64,000 nucleotides of DNA from Halomonas sp. ALS9 (lineage in GTDB: Bacteria; Pseudomonadota; Gammaproteobacteria; Pseudomonadales; Halomonadaceae): assembly GCF_001651035.1 (NCBI RefSeq), contig NZ_LXRG01000210.1:62001-126000 (forward strand), read 5' to 3'. Positions 17,670 to 27,400 of this stretch are shown here, piece by piece. The notes under the pieces are model-generated. The model saw nothing but the letters and a program-made list of their open reading frames with translations. It had not been told where the DNA came from and did no database searches. Positions within the stretch are counted from its first letter, which is position 1. The number at the start of each line of letters is the position of its first letter. The position numbers and the translations under genes were made by a program.

Positions 17670-18182
17670 GTGGATACCCAGACCTGGAGCGCTGAGTTAG
17701 AAGACATCTTCGTTAATCAGCGGCCTAGGCTCTGCTGTGTCGCTGCAAGAGTATTGGGCAGTGCTGATCAAGCCGACGATGTGGTGCAGGATGCTTATCT
17801 GAAAATTTCAGAAGCAACCACGCTTTTTGAGGTCAAGCAGCCCATATCCTACGTGTCACGGGTGGTGCGCAACCTCGCCATTGACCGCTGCCGTCGTTCC
17901 GCGTTTGAGTCAGCGCTGTTTGCTAAAGAAGAGGAGGGGGATAACGCCTCTTACGCCTCACATTCACCTGAGGTGATTTCGATTGACCGCCAGGCCTTGG
18001 CCCAGGTGGTTGAAGCGTTGGACGAGCTTCCAGAGCGTACGCGCCGCGCCTTTGAGCTCTACCGTTCGGGAAGCCATACCCAGCGGGAAGTGGCGCTACA
18101 GCTAGGTGTTTCTACCACGTCAGTTAACTTTATGATTCGCGATGCGCTGACTCATTGCCGTCGGTCGTTGCAAGGGCGGTAA
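17670..18182 (+). CDS. pvdS: PvdS-like iron-starvation ECF sigma factor
   Basis: Sigma factor of 170 aa with region 2 (DVVQDAYLKI; VVRNLAIDRCRR) and region 4 (ALDELPERTRRAFELYRSG..VNFMIRDALTHCRR). The EEEG and SPE segments and the whole region 4 closely resemble Pseudomonas PvdS and relatives (PbrA, OrbS), which direct siderophore synthesis. GTG at 17670 is chosen because AGGAGG lies 7 bases before it; an earlier in-frame TTG at 17592 would overlap the -35 element. A PvdS-type promoter (TAAAT-N16-CGT) precedes mbtH 0.4 kb downstream. Fur control of this gene plus sigma control of the NRPS operon would form the standard iron cascade. Confidence 0.85.
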   Translation: MDTQTWSAELEDIFVNQRPRLCCVAARVLGSADQADDVVQDAYLKISEATTLFEVKQPISYVSRVVRNLAIDRCRRSAFESALFAKEEEGDNASYASHSPEVISIDRQALAQVVEALDELPERTRRAFELYRSGSHTQREVALQLGVSTTSVNFMIRDALTHCRRSLQGR

Positions 18183-18305
18183 CGTTATTTAGCGGTGCCC
18201 CCTTTGTTTCGCTTTGTTACACTGTTATTGAGTAGCTATAAAGTTGAAACTCTTGGTAGCTAGGTATTAGCAGTTAGATAGCAGTAGCGAGGCTGGACAG
18301 TAACG

Positions 18306-18515
18306 ATGGAAAACAATAGCGGCGGCGACGATGCCGTTTGGCAAACAGCACTGGACTGGCTGATGCGCGAGCATGAGCAGACGTTGAGTGACGCTGATCG
18401 CGAAGCGCTGCATGAGTGGTTAGCGGCTTCTTCCCAGCATCGCCAAGTGTTTCGTGAAGCAGAACAGCTCTGGCTGCTAACAGGTTTTATCCCAAGTGGT
18501 GATGAGCGTAGCTGA
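18306..18515 (+). CDS. DUF4880 (FecR N-terminal) stub protein
   Basis: Protein of 69 aa consisting only of the cytoplasmic FecR N-terminal domain (ALDWLMREHEQTLSDADREAL..FREAEQLWLL). In full-length FecR this domain binds the FecI-type sigma factor and is followed by a membrane helix and periplasmic sensor; both are absent. It lies 124 bases after the PvdS-like gene. It could be a soluble modulator of that sigma factor or the remnant of a FecR gene; the intact frame and conserved hydrophobic pattern favour a functional protein. No strong Shine-Dalgarno is visible. Confidence 0.7.
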   Translation: MENNSGGDDAVWQTALDWLMREHEQTLSDADREALHEWLAASSQHRQVFREAEQLWLLTGFIPSGDERS

Positions 18516-18588
18516 CACGCCACTGTTTTTTGTTCCCCTTTTTTTAATCCCCCCTCCCTTTATTTTTCTATTTTCTTCCCTCCAACAC

Positions 18589-18612
18589 TAAATTTTCTAG
18601 CGTCTCACTCGT
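18589..18612 (+). promoter_or_regulatory. PvdS-type (IS box) promoter before mbtH/NRPS operon
   Basis: TAAAT at 18589-18593 is followed by exactly 16 bases and CGT at 18610-18612, the Pseudomonas iron-starvation-box pattern read by PvdS. The expected transcript start near 18618 leaves a ~60-base leader before the mbtH ATG at 18678. A long C/T-rich tract (about 18522-18586) lies directly upstream. This is the probable promoter of the whole 18.7-47.5 kb operon. Confidence 0.7.
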
Positions 18613-18677
18613 CATTGAGTAATGAGAAGCAATTGCGTTTTATTTCTCATTCCTTAGGCAACGGTGAGGTTAGACCC

Positions 18678-18923
18678 ATGACAAGCTGTTTTGATCGTGA
18701 AGATGGTGTTTTCCGCGTACTGGTTAACCACGAAGAGCAGTACTCCTTATGGCCAGAGTGGAAGGCGATTCCTGCCGGTTGGACGGATACCGGCGTGCTT
18801 GGCGATAAGCCAACCTGCTTAGCCTATGTCGAAAAAACCTGGACTGATATGCGGCCACTCTCGCTGCGCCAGTGGATGGATGAGCAGGCAAGCGCCGAGG
18901 CGGAGCAGGTGAATGCAGGTTAA
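18678..18923 (+). CDS. mbtH: MbtH-family NRPS adenylation cofactor
   Basis: Protein of 81 aa starting [20 protein letters not shown], with the conserved [13 protein letters not shown], and ending its core with [14 protein letters not shown]. MbtH proteins bind NRPS adenylation domains and help their folding and activity. ATG at 18678 matches the family N-terminus and has GGTGAGG 9 bases upstream; an in-frame TTG at 18615 would sit at the predicted transcript start. Its 3' end overlaps the thioesterase start by 11 bases, and it is the first gene of the NRPS operon. Confidence 0.94.
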   Translation: MTSCFDREDGVFRVLVNHEEQYSLWPEWKAIPAGWTDTGVLGDKPTCLAYVEKTWTDMRPLSLRQWMDEQASAEAEQVNAG

Positions 18924-19653
18924 GCGTTTAAGGCTGCTCTGCCTGCCCTGCGCCGGGGCCAGCGCCACCATGTATCTGCGCTGGAAACGCCAGTTGCCCG
19001 CCTGGGTCGAGGTATATCCCGTCGAATTGCCTGGGCGTGGCGAACGCCTGGGTGAGCCGCTGATCGACGACTTCGAGACCCAGGTGGTACGGCTATGCGA
19101 AGAGCAGGCAACGCGGATGCGCGGCGACTTTGCCTTGTTCGGTCACAGTATGGGGGCACTGCTGGCCTATGGCATGGCGGCACGTTTGCGCGATGTGGGG
19201 CGCCCTCAGCCACGGATGCTATTCGCCTCAGGCAGTGCGGCCCCTTCAATGCGCGACCCAGAGCGTTTGGCGGGGCTGGATAATGACGAGGCCTTAATCG
19301 CGGATCTGCGCCAACAGGGCGGCACCCCAGAGGAGGTGTTCGAAAGCCCAGAGCTGCTGCGCCTCACCCTGGATGTGTTGGCGGCGGACTATCGCCTTTG
19401 TCGCAGTTTCCGCTATCGCGGCGGTGTGCCATTCGACTACCCGGTCAAGGTTTTCGCAGGCCTTGGTGATGATATCGAGAAGGTGCGTCTGGAAGCATGG
19501 CAGCGCGAAGCGGGCGGGGCGTTCTCGCTGAGCTGGTTCGAGGGAGGGCACTTCTTTATCCGTCAGCAGCAAGCGGAAGTGCTGGCGGCCATCGAACAGA
19601 CGCTGACCCTGCGGTTAGAAGAGGTGCACCATGCAGCGCCTGCGGTTAGCTGA
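18913..19653 (+). CDS. Type II thioesterase (NRPS editing)
   Basis: Alpha/beta hydrolase of 246 aa with the nucleophile motif GHSMG (Ser at residue 79), a likely acid in AGLGDD near residue 197 and the catalytic His in GGHFFI near residue 225. Stand-alone type II thioesterases remove wrong acyl groups from carrier proteins and restore stalled assembly lines. GGAG is 7 bases before the ATG. The gene overlaps mbtH by 11 bases and the phosphopantetheinyl transferase by 23 bases, indicating tight co-translation. Confidence 0.92.
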   Translation: MQVKRLRLLCLPCAGASATMYLRWKRQLPAWVEVYPVELPGRGERLGEPLIDDFETQVVRLCEEQATRMRGDFALFGHSMGALLAYGMAARLRDVGRPQPRMLFASGSAAPSMRDPERLAGLDNDEALIADLRQQGGTPEEVFESPELLRLTLDVLAADYRLCRSFRYRGGVPFDYPVKVFAGLGDDIEKVRLEAWQREAGGAFSLSWFEGGHFFIRQQQAEVLAAIEQTLTLRLEEVHHAAPAVS

Positions 19654-20368
19654 AGGGGTGCCCGAAGGGCTTGAGGTTTGGTGCCTGGCGCTCGACCTTA
19701 ACGCCCCGGTGGCCGACGACGATGCTCGACTGCTGAGCCGAGTCGAGTGGCAGCGCGCCCAACGGCTCCGCCATCACGCCGATGTCGTGCGCGCCGTGGC
19801 GACACGGGCTGCCCTGCGGCGGCTGCTATCCGCACATACCGGAGTGGCACCAGAAAAGCTGGTGTTCACCCGGAACGCCTACGGCAAACCAGCGCTGGAA
19901 GGCGCTGATGGGCCTGCCTTCAACGTCTCCCACTCTGGCAATGTCGCCTTGATCGCGCTCGCTCCCGGCGGCGCGGTGGGGGTCGATATTGAGCGTCGCC
20001 GACCCGAGGTCGAATTGGCGCCGCTACACGGGCTGGTGCTATCGCCTAGCGAGCAGCGCGACCACATTGGCGGCGCCACGCTGCCCTTTATGGAGCGCTG
20101 GGTGGTTAAAGAAGCGGTACTCAAAACCTTGGGGTTAGGAATCGCTGACCACCTGCAAGCGCTTTCGGTTAGCCCATCTTCAGTGCCACCCACTAGCTAC
20201 TGCCTTGAGCACTCGCTTCCCGTTTTATCACCTTTGCAAGCATGGCCGCTGCCCGCGCCGAGTGGCTATGCCGCTGCCCTGGGGTATGTCGATTCAGGCT
20301 ATATCGATCAGGGCTATATCGATCAGGGCTATCTCGATACGGGCCACGCCCATGCCGCCCAGTGCTAA
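19631..20368 (+). CDS. Sfp-type 4'-phosphopantetheinyl transferase
   Basis: Protein of 245 aa with the three family motifs: FNVSHS (97-102), the magnesium-binding GVDIE (117-121) and the W..KEAVLK segment (about 157-165). It converts apo carrier domains of the NRPSs (and the FAAL-linked ACP) to the holo form using coenzyme A. The C-terminus is odd: after the enzyme core come near-identical five-residue repeats (GYVDS, GYIDQ, GYIDQ, GYLDT) and a GHAHAAQC end. It overlaps the thioesterase gene by 23 bases. Confidence 0.92.
   Translation: MQRLRLAEGVPEGLEVWCLALDLNAPVADDDARLLSRVEWQRAQRLRHHADVVRAVATRAALRRLLSAHTGVAPEKLVFTRNAYGKPALEGADGPAFNVSHSGNVALIALAPGGAVGVDIERRRPEVELAPLHGLVLSPSEQRDHIGGATLPFMERWVVKEAVLKTLGLGIADHLQALSVSPSSVPPTSYCLEHSLPVLSPLQAWPLPAPSGYAAALGYVDSGYIDQGYIDQGYLDTGHAHAAQC
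20282..20341 (+). repeat. 15-bp tandem repeat in phosphopantetheinyl transferase 3' end
   Basis: Four 15-base units, each encoding GY-x-D-x, run in frame at the end of the gene. The two central units (GGCTATATCGATCAG) are identical and the outer two are diverged. Being a multiple of three, copy-number change would alter tail length without breaking the frame. Confidence 0.8.
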
Positions 20369-20399
20369 CGCTACTTAACGACTTTTTAGGAGATTAATA

Positions 20400-21401
20400 A
20401 TGGACAGCCAAAGCACAGCACCAACGCAACCAGCCAACACCATATCCAAACGTCAGGGGCCAACTGATTCAGAGCTGCCCATTATGATTTCCCCCGCCTA
20501 CCCAGGGCAGCCGCTGCTGGAAGCGTTCGGCGATTTGCGTGCGGATATCGAGTCATTAGTGACCAGGGTGGGCGGCGTGCTACTGAGAGGTTTCGATGTT
20601 CCCTCCGTTGACGATTTTCAGCGGTTTGCCGCTGCGTTTGGTCATCCGCTGCTGAGTTATGAGTTCGCTTCCACGCCACGTTCAGCGGTGTCATCGGGCA
20701 TTTATACCTCCACCGAATACCCCGCTCACCAACATATTCCCCTCCACAATGAGCAGGCTTATACCCGCGAGTGGCCGATGAAAATCTGGTTTCACTGTGT
20801 CACCGCTTCCCCTGAAGGGGGAGAGACGCCGATTGCCGATAGCCGCGCCATTTACCGCCGTATGCCAGCAGAGATCCGCGAGCGCTTTGCCCCCGGCATT
20901 CTCTACGTTCGCAACTACGGCGATTTCGATATGCCTTGGCAAAAGGTGTTTAACACCGAAGACCGCGCCGAAGTGGAGGCATTCTGCCAACGCGCGGGGA
21001 TTCGCTGTGAGTGGAAACCCGACGGCGATCTGCGCACCACCCAGCTATGCCAAAGCATAGAGACTCATCCGGTCACCGGTGAGCAGGTGTGGTTTAACCA
21101 GGGCCATCTTTTCCATGTCTCCAACCTGCAGCCAGAAGTGCGTGAATCGCTCGAAGAGCTGCTCGACCCCGAAGATATGCCGCGCAACGTCTTCTTTGCC
21201 GATGGCAGCCCCATTGACGATGCCATTTTCGATGAGATCCGCGGCGTACTGGCCGAAGAAACGGTGATGTTCCCCTGGCAAGCGGGCGATGTACTGATGC
21301 TCGACAACATGCTGGTCGCCCACGCGCGCACGCCGTTTAAAGGGCCGCGCAAAGTCGTCGTCGCCATGGCAGAAGGCCACGGCAACCTCTCCAACGACTG
21401 A
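20400..21401 (+). CDS. Stand-alone TauD/SyrP-like aspartyl beta-hydroxylase
   Basis: Non-haem Fe(II)/2-oxoglutarate dioxygenase of 333 aa. The iron facial triad is visible as H116-x-E118 (LHNEQAY) and H308 (VAHARTPF), with an arginine in GPRK nearby for 2-oxoglutarate. In siderophore clusters such proteins hydroxylate aspartate on a carrier domain to beta-hydroxyaspartate, a bidentate and often photoreactive iron ligand. AGGAG precedes the ATG. A homologue is fused to the end of NRPS1, so there are two candidate hydroxylases for two predicted Asp modules. This one probably partners NRPS2, which carries an interface-like domain; that pairing is inferred from published siderophore hydroxylase classes. 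Confidence 0.88.
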   Translation: MDSQSTAPTQPANTISKRQGPTDSELPIMISPAYPGQPLLEAFGDLRADIESLVTRVGGVLLRGFDVPSVDDFQRFAAAFGHPLLSYEFASTPRSAVSSGIYTSTEYPAHQHIPLHNEQAYTREWPMKIWFHCVTASPEGGETPIADSRAIYRRMPAEIRERFAPGILYVRNYGDFDMPWQKVFNTEDRAEVEAFCQRAGIRCEWKPDGDLRTTQLCQSIETHPVTGEQVWFNQGHLFHVSNLQPEVRESLEELLDPEDMPRNVFFADGSPIDDAIFDEIRGVLAEETVMFPWQAGDVLMLDNMLVAHARTPFKGPRKVVVAMAEGHGNLSND

Positions 21402-21446
21402 ACATAACGCCTTATCCCACGGCCAGGAGCTCCAGCAGGTACGCAT

Positions 21447-24400
21447 ATGAATATTAGGCACGCTCAGACAGCTTTCAGTAACCCATCTTGCAACGACGCA
21501 AACCACAACGACGTTTTTAGAAGCTATGTCGAGCATTTAAGTCGACTGGCCCGGGAAAGGCCCAGCGACAGGGCGCTGATTGTGGTGAACGCTCAAGGTG
21601 AAATCACCCTCGATTATGCCACCTTGGAGCGGCGTTCCCGCGCCCTGGCCAGCGATCTCCAGCAGCGATTCCCGGCGGGTGAGCGTGCCTTGATTCTGCT
21701 GGATAACGATGAGCACTACGTGGTGGCGTTCTTCGCCTGCCTATATGCCGGGGTGATTGCGGTACCGGTCTTTCCACCGGAGTCGGCCAAACAGCAGCAT
21801 CTGGCACGTCTGCTAGCCATTGCCGCCGACTCCCAGGCCGCCTGTGTGCTTACCTCTACGACGATTATCGATGTGGTTGCCTCGGCAAGCGAAGGGTTCG
21901 GCAGCGCCGAACTGATCCCCGTGGATAGCGTAGATGAGGCCCGCGCTGAACACTGGGTCGAGCATCGCCCCAAGCGCGGTGATATTGCCTTTTTGCAGTA
22001 CACCTCTGGCTCCACGGCCACGCCCAAGGGCGTTATGGTTAGCCATGGCAACCTGATGGCCAACGAGCGTGCTATCGAAACGGGCTTCTCGATTGGAGCT
22101 GACGATGTCTTCGTTAGTTGGCTGCCGCTTTACCACGATATGGGCCTGATCGGTGGCCTGCTGCAGCCCATCTATCGCGGTATCCCTGCGGTATTGATGA
22201 GCCCCACCTTCTTTTTGCAGCGGCCGGTACGCTGGCTGGAAGCGATTTCCCGCCACAGGGGCACGATTAGCGGTGGCCCCGATTTCTCCTATCGGCTGTG
22301 CCTTGAGCGTATCCGCGATGATCAGATTGAGACCCTCGATTTATCCAGCTGGCGGGTCGCGTTCTCTGGTGCCGAGCCGGTACGCCACGCAACCCTCACA
22401 GGCTTTATTGAGCGCTTTCACCCGGCGGGCTTCGCCGCTGACACCGCAGCCCCCTGCTATGGCTTGGCCGAAGCCACGCTATTGGTCAGCTGTAATTCAC
22501 GCGGTACAGGCGTGGTGGGTACGGCTTTTTCGCAACAGTCGCTGGCCGAGGGTAAGGCCGCTTCAGCGGTTGAAGGCAATACGCTGGTGGGCTGCGGCAC
22601 CCCGGAACCAGGTCACGCAATCGACATTGTTGATCCAGAGGGGCTTCACTCCCTGCCCGAAGGCGACGTCGGTGAAATCTGGGTCAATGGGCCTAGCGTG
22701 GCACATGGGTACTGGCAAAACCCTGAAGCCACGGCCAAAACCTTTGTTACCCGTGATGGGGTCAGCTGGCAGCGTACCGAGGCTAGTGATAGCGACGCTC
22801 GCGATACTGATGCACAAGGCAATGATGCCCGCTGGCTGCGCACCGGCGATCTAGGCTTTTTGCACCAAGGGCAGTTGTATATCGCCGGGCGTATTAAAGA
22901 CCTGATCATTCTGCGCGGCAATAACGTCTACCCCCAGGACATCGAGAGCGCTATCGAGGCGGAAGTGGAAGCGGTGCGTAAGGGGCGCGTGGCTGCCTTT
23001 GCCGTGACTACCCCGGAAGGCGCCGAGGGGATCGGCGTGGCGGCAGAAGTTTCCCGCGGTATGCAGAAGCTGGTGCCCGCCGAGAAGTTGATCGAGGCAC
23101 TCAGTGAGGCAGTAGGATCCGCCTGCCATGAGCCGCTTTCTGTCGCGATACTACTCAACCCCGGTGGCCTCCCCAAAACTTCCAGCGGCAAGCTACAGCG
23201 CAGCGCCTGCCGTCAAGGCTGGGAGGCGGGCAGCCTGGACGCCTACGCCATTCATGCCTTTGGGCATTTTGTCAGTGGTGGAGACGATGAGGACGCTGCT
23301 GGTGGAGAGTCATCGCAATCTACCGCAGAAGCTGGGAGCGAAACCGAGCGGACGCTAGCGACGCTTTGGCGCCAAGTACTGGGCGATGACAAGGAAATGC
23401 CACTGGGGAGCAATGCCCACTTCTTTGCTAGTGGTGGTAATTCTCTGGCGGCGGTGCGCCTAGCCGCCGCCATCAGTGATCATTGGGGCGTCGAGCTATC
23501 GCTGCACGCGCTGTTTGAACAACCGCGCTTGTCTGCCATGGCCAAAGCTATCGAAGCATGCCTGGCGGCATCATCGGATCAACGGGCTCTGGTCATCCCA
23601 CGCCTTGAAGATGCTCAACGTCAAGGCGATATAACGCTGTCAGAAGGGCAGCGTAGCCTATGGCTGACGTGGCAACTCGACCCCCAGAGTGCTGGTTACA
23701 ATATGGCAGGGGCACTGCACCTCAAGGGGGTGTTGAACCTATCAGCGCTCAATGCAGCGCTGGAGGCGTTGGTTCAGCGACATGACATTTTGCGTACTTA
23801 CTACCCCTTGAGTGAGGCGGGAGAACCTGTTCAGCGGCTAGCGCAGGACTGGAGTCATGAGCTGATCTGTAACGATATACCCGGTGATACCACGGATGAA
23901 CAGGATCAGGCACTGCATGACGCACTCACTAAACTAGCGCGGCAACCTTTTGATCTTGAACAGGCACCTCCCTTAACCATCGCCCTCTACCGCTTATCCA
24001 ATGAGCACCATGTGTTAGCTGTCGTGCAGCACCACATTGCTGGCGATGGATGGTCAGTACAAGTACTCATCGATGATCTATGCGCACTTTATGAGGGCGC
24101 CTGCACGCAGCGAGAAGTCAAACTTGCACCACTGCCAATACAATTCGCAGATTATGCGGTTTGGCAGCAGTGTCAGCAGTGTAGTAGTGAGCAACATAGT
24201 AGTGAGCGAAACAGCAGTGAGCGACATAGCCAACTTGCTCACTGGTGTGAACGCCTCACCGGGGATCATCCCCCGCTAGCATTGCCTTTGGATCGTCCAC
24301 GCCAAGCTCTGTCCGCACCGAGCGAAGGCCAACTGCGCTTTACGCTTCCTCATGAGTTGAGCGAGCAGCTACGTAGCCTATCCCGTGAACGAAGCGTTTC

Positions 24401-27400
24401 GCTCTACGCCGTGATCTTGGCACTATTAAAGCTGACACTACATCGCTTTAGCGGTGAGACAGATATCAAGGTAGGGGCTCCCATTGCCAATCGCCATAAA
24501 GCCGAGCTCCAGGGCTTGATTGGTTACCTTATCAATGTCGTTGTGCTGCGCACTCAGGTTGATCCCACTGCGAATTTCGAACGTCTGCTGGCGGAGGTGA
24601 ATGCCACCCTGATTGATGCCCAACTGCATCAGGATGTCGCTTTCGATCAGTTAGTCGAAGCGCTCCAGCTCGAACGTCAACCGGGTGTACATCCACTGTT
24701 CCAGGTGAAGTGCACTCAGCAGGAAATGTGGCAGGCGGATCGCCACGTGGCTGGCCTGACCGTTCAAGCTGAGCAGGTATTCACGGGCATTGCCCACTTC
24801 GATCTGAGTCTCGATTTTTGCGATGAGCCTGAGGGAATAGCAGGTCTATTCGCCTACTCCGCAGAGCTGTTCGATGCCGCTACGATCGAGCGTTTTTGTC
24901 AGGCATTCCGGTGCCTGGCTGAGCAGGTCGTCGCTGATCCGCAGTCTCAAACGGAGATGCTGGCGCTACCCGAGCCTATCTCCGTGCTGGAAGGCAACCA
25001 AAGCGAATTTCTTGCTCAGGATATACCCACCCTGCTGTCGAAAGCGGTGCCAGCTAATGCTGAGGCGTTAGCCGTAGACGATGGGCAATACCGCTATAAC
25101 TACGCCAGTCTGGATGCCCAGGCCCAGCGTCTGGCACAAGCACTAATTTCACAGGGCGTCGGCCCCGAGGTACGTGTTGCCATTCACGCCGAGCGTTCAT
25201 GCGAGTACGTGCTGGGCATCCTCGCCGTACTCAAAGCGGGTGGAGCCTTCGTGCCGCTGGATCCACAACTGCCGAGCGAGCGCTTGGCCTATCAACTGGC
25301 TGATAGTGGTGCTCGCTTAATGCTGAGCAGTACGGCTTGCGATTGGAACGCTGATGTTCCGGTAATAGAGCTGGCGTTTGCCGACGATTCTCCGGCGTCA
25401 GTAGAGCACGAACTACCCGTCATCCACCCCCACCAAACGGCCTATGTGATCTATACCTCTGGCTCTACGGGCAAGCCCAAAGGGGTGGCAGTAAGCCACG
25501 GTGCCCTGGCTAATTACGTGCAGGGCGTTCTGGAGGTGCTGGCGCTACCAGAAGGTGCCCGCAATATGGCGATGGTGTCGACGGTAGCGGCGGATCTCGG
25601 CCATACCGTGCTGTTTGGTGCTTTGTGCACGGGGCGCACTTTGCACCTCATTTCCCCCGAGTGCGCCTTCGACCCGGATGCCTTTGCGGCTTATATGCGG
25701 GAACAGCAGGTGGATGTGCTCAAGATAGTGCCTAGCCACATACGTGCGCTGTTGAATGCTGCAATCCCGGCTGATGTACTTCCGAGCGAGCGCCTGATCC
25801 TGGGCGGCGAAGCGACCGACTGGGCGCTACTGGAGCGGATCGTCGAGCTCAAGCCCACCTGCCAGGTGCTCAATCACTATGGCCCCACGGAAACCACGGT
25901 AGGTATTCTCACCCAGCAAGCCGGCATGGCCGATCGAGGTGCCAGCACACTGCCGATCGGCACGCCGCTGGCCAATGCTCAGGCCTATGTGCTCGACCCC
26001 TGGCTTAATCCGGTGCCGCAAGGCGTTGCCGGCGAGCTCTACTTGGGTGGCCCTGGGTTGGCTCAAGGTTATCTACAGCGGCTGGGGCAAACAGCGGAAC
26101 GTTTCGTGGCCAGCCCCTTCCATGCGGGGGAGCGACTCTATCGCAGCGGTGACCGTGTGCGCCAACTGGCCGACGGTAGCCTGGAGTTCCTTGGCCGTGT
26201 GGATGATCAGGTCAAGATTCGCGGTTATCGGGTAGAGCCGAGCGAAATCGCTGCCCTGTTGCGCGATCAATCGTGCATCGCAGAGGCCGAGGTGATAGCA
26301 CGGGAAAACGAGGAAGGCCGCGCGCAACTGTTCGCCTACGTGGTGATAGCCGCCGGGAGTGATGTCGATGACGCCACGTTACTCGCGCAGCTTGGCGAAC
26401 GCGTGCCTGACTATATGGTGCCCAGCGCTATAGTACGGCTGGAGGCTCTGCCGCTAACCGCCAATGGCAAGCTGGATCGCAAGGCGCTGCCTGAGCCGGT
26501 GCAAACCGGCGGTGGTAAAGCCTTTGAAGCTCCCCAAGGAGAAGCAGAGGAGGCGTTGGCAGCGGTTTGGGCTGACGTGATCGGCTGCGAGCAGGTGGGG
26601 CGTAACGACAACTTTTTCGAGCTGGGGGGCGACTCCATCCTTAGTCTGCAAATCGTCGCTCGCTCGCGCAAGCGTGGCTACAAGGTAACGCCCAAGCAGT
26701 TGATGGAAGGGCAGACCGTTGCAGCCGTGGCGGCGATGGCCACGCCCCTGGCGGCGGCCGCACCTAAACAAGCGGCTGCGCCTGATAAGGTGGCTCCCTT
26801 TGCACTGTTGCCGGTGCAGCGCTGGTTCTTCGAGCAGAACTTCGCCGAGCCACACCACTGGAATCAGTCGTTGATGCTGGAAGCGGCCAGTGGTGTAGAT
26901 GCCGCGCTGTTACGGCGTGCCATTGAGGCAGTGGTAGATCTCCATGGCGCTTTGCGGCTGCGCTTTGAGCGCGTTGGCGACAGCTGGCAACAAGCCTATG
27001 GCAAGCTAGCCGAAGACCTCTTCGAGCACGTGGATTTAAGCGATCATGCGGATCCGGCGCAGGCCATCACTCAGGCCGCCGATGCTGCACAGCGCAGCCT
27101 AAGCCTGGCGCGGCCGTTCCGTGCCATCTGGATGGAACTGGGAGGCGAGCATGGCGGACGACTGCTGCTAGTGGCTCACCACTTGGTGGTAGACGGCGTG
27201 TCGTGGCGCGTGATTCTCGACGACCTGCAAACGGCCTACACGCAGTTAAGTGCAGGCAAGACAATCGACCTACCACCGGCAACCACCTCGCTAGATGAAT
27301 GGACGCACGCCCTGGCCGACTACGCCACATCGGAGGCGTTGGCTGAGCAACGCCCCTATTGGGAAAGTCTCGTCAAAGAGCCAGAGCCCAACCTACCGGC

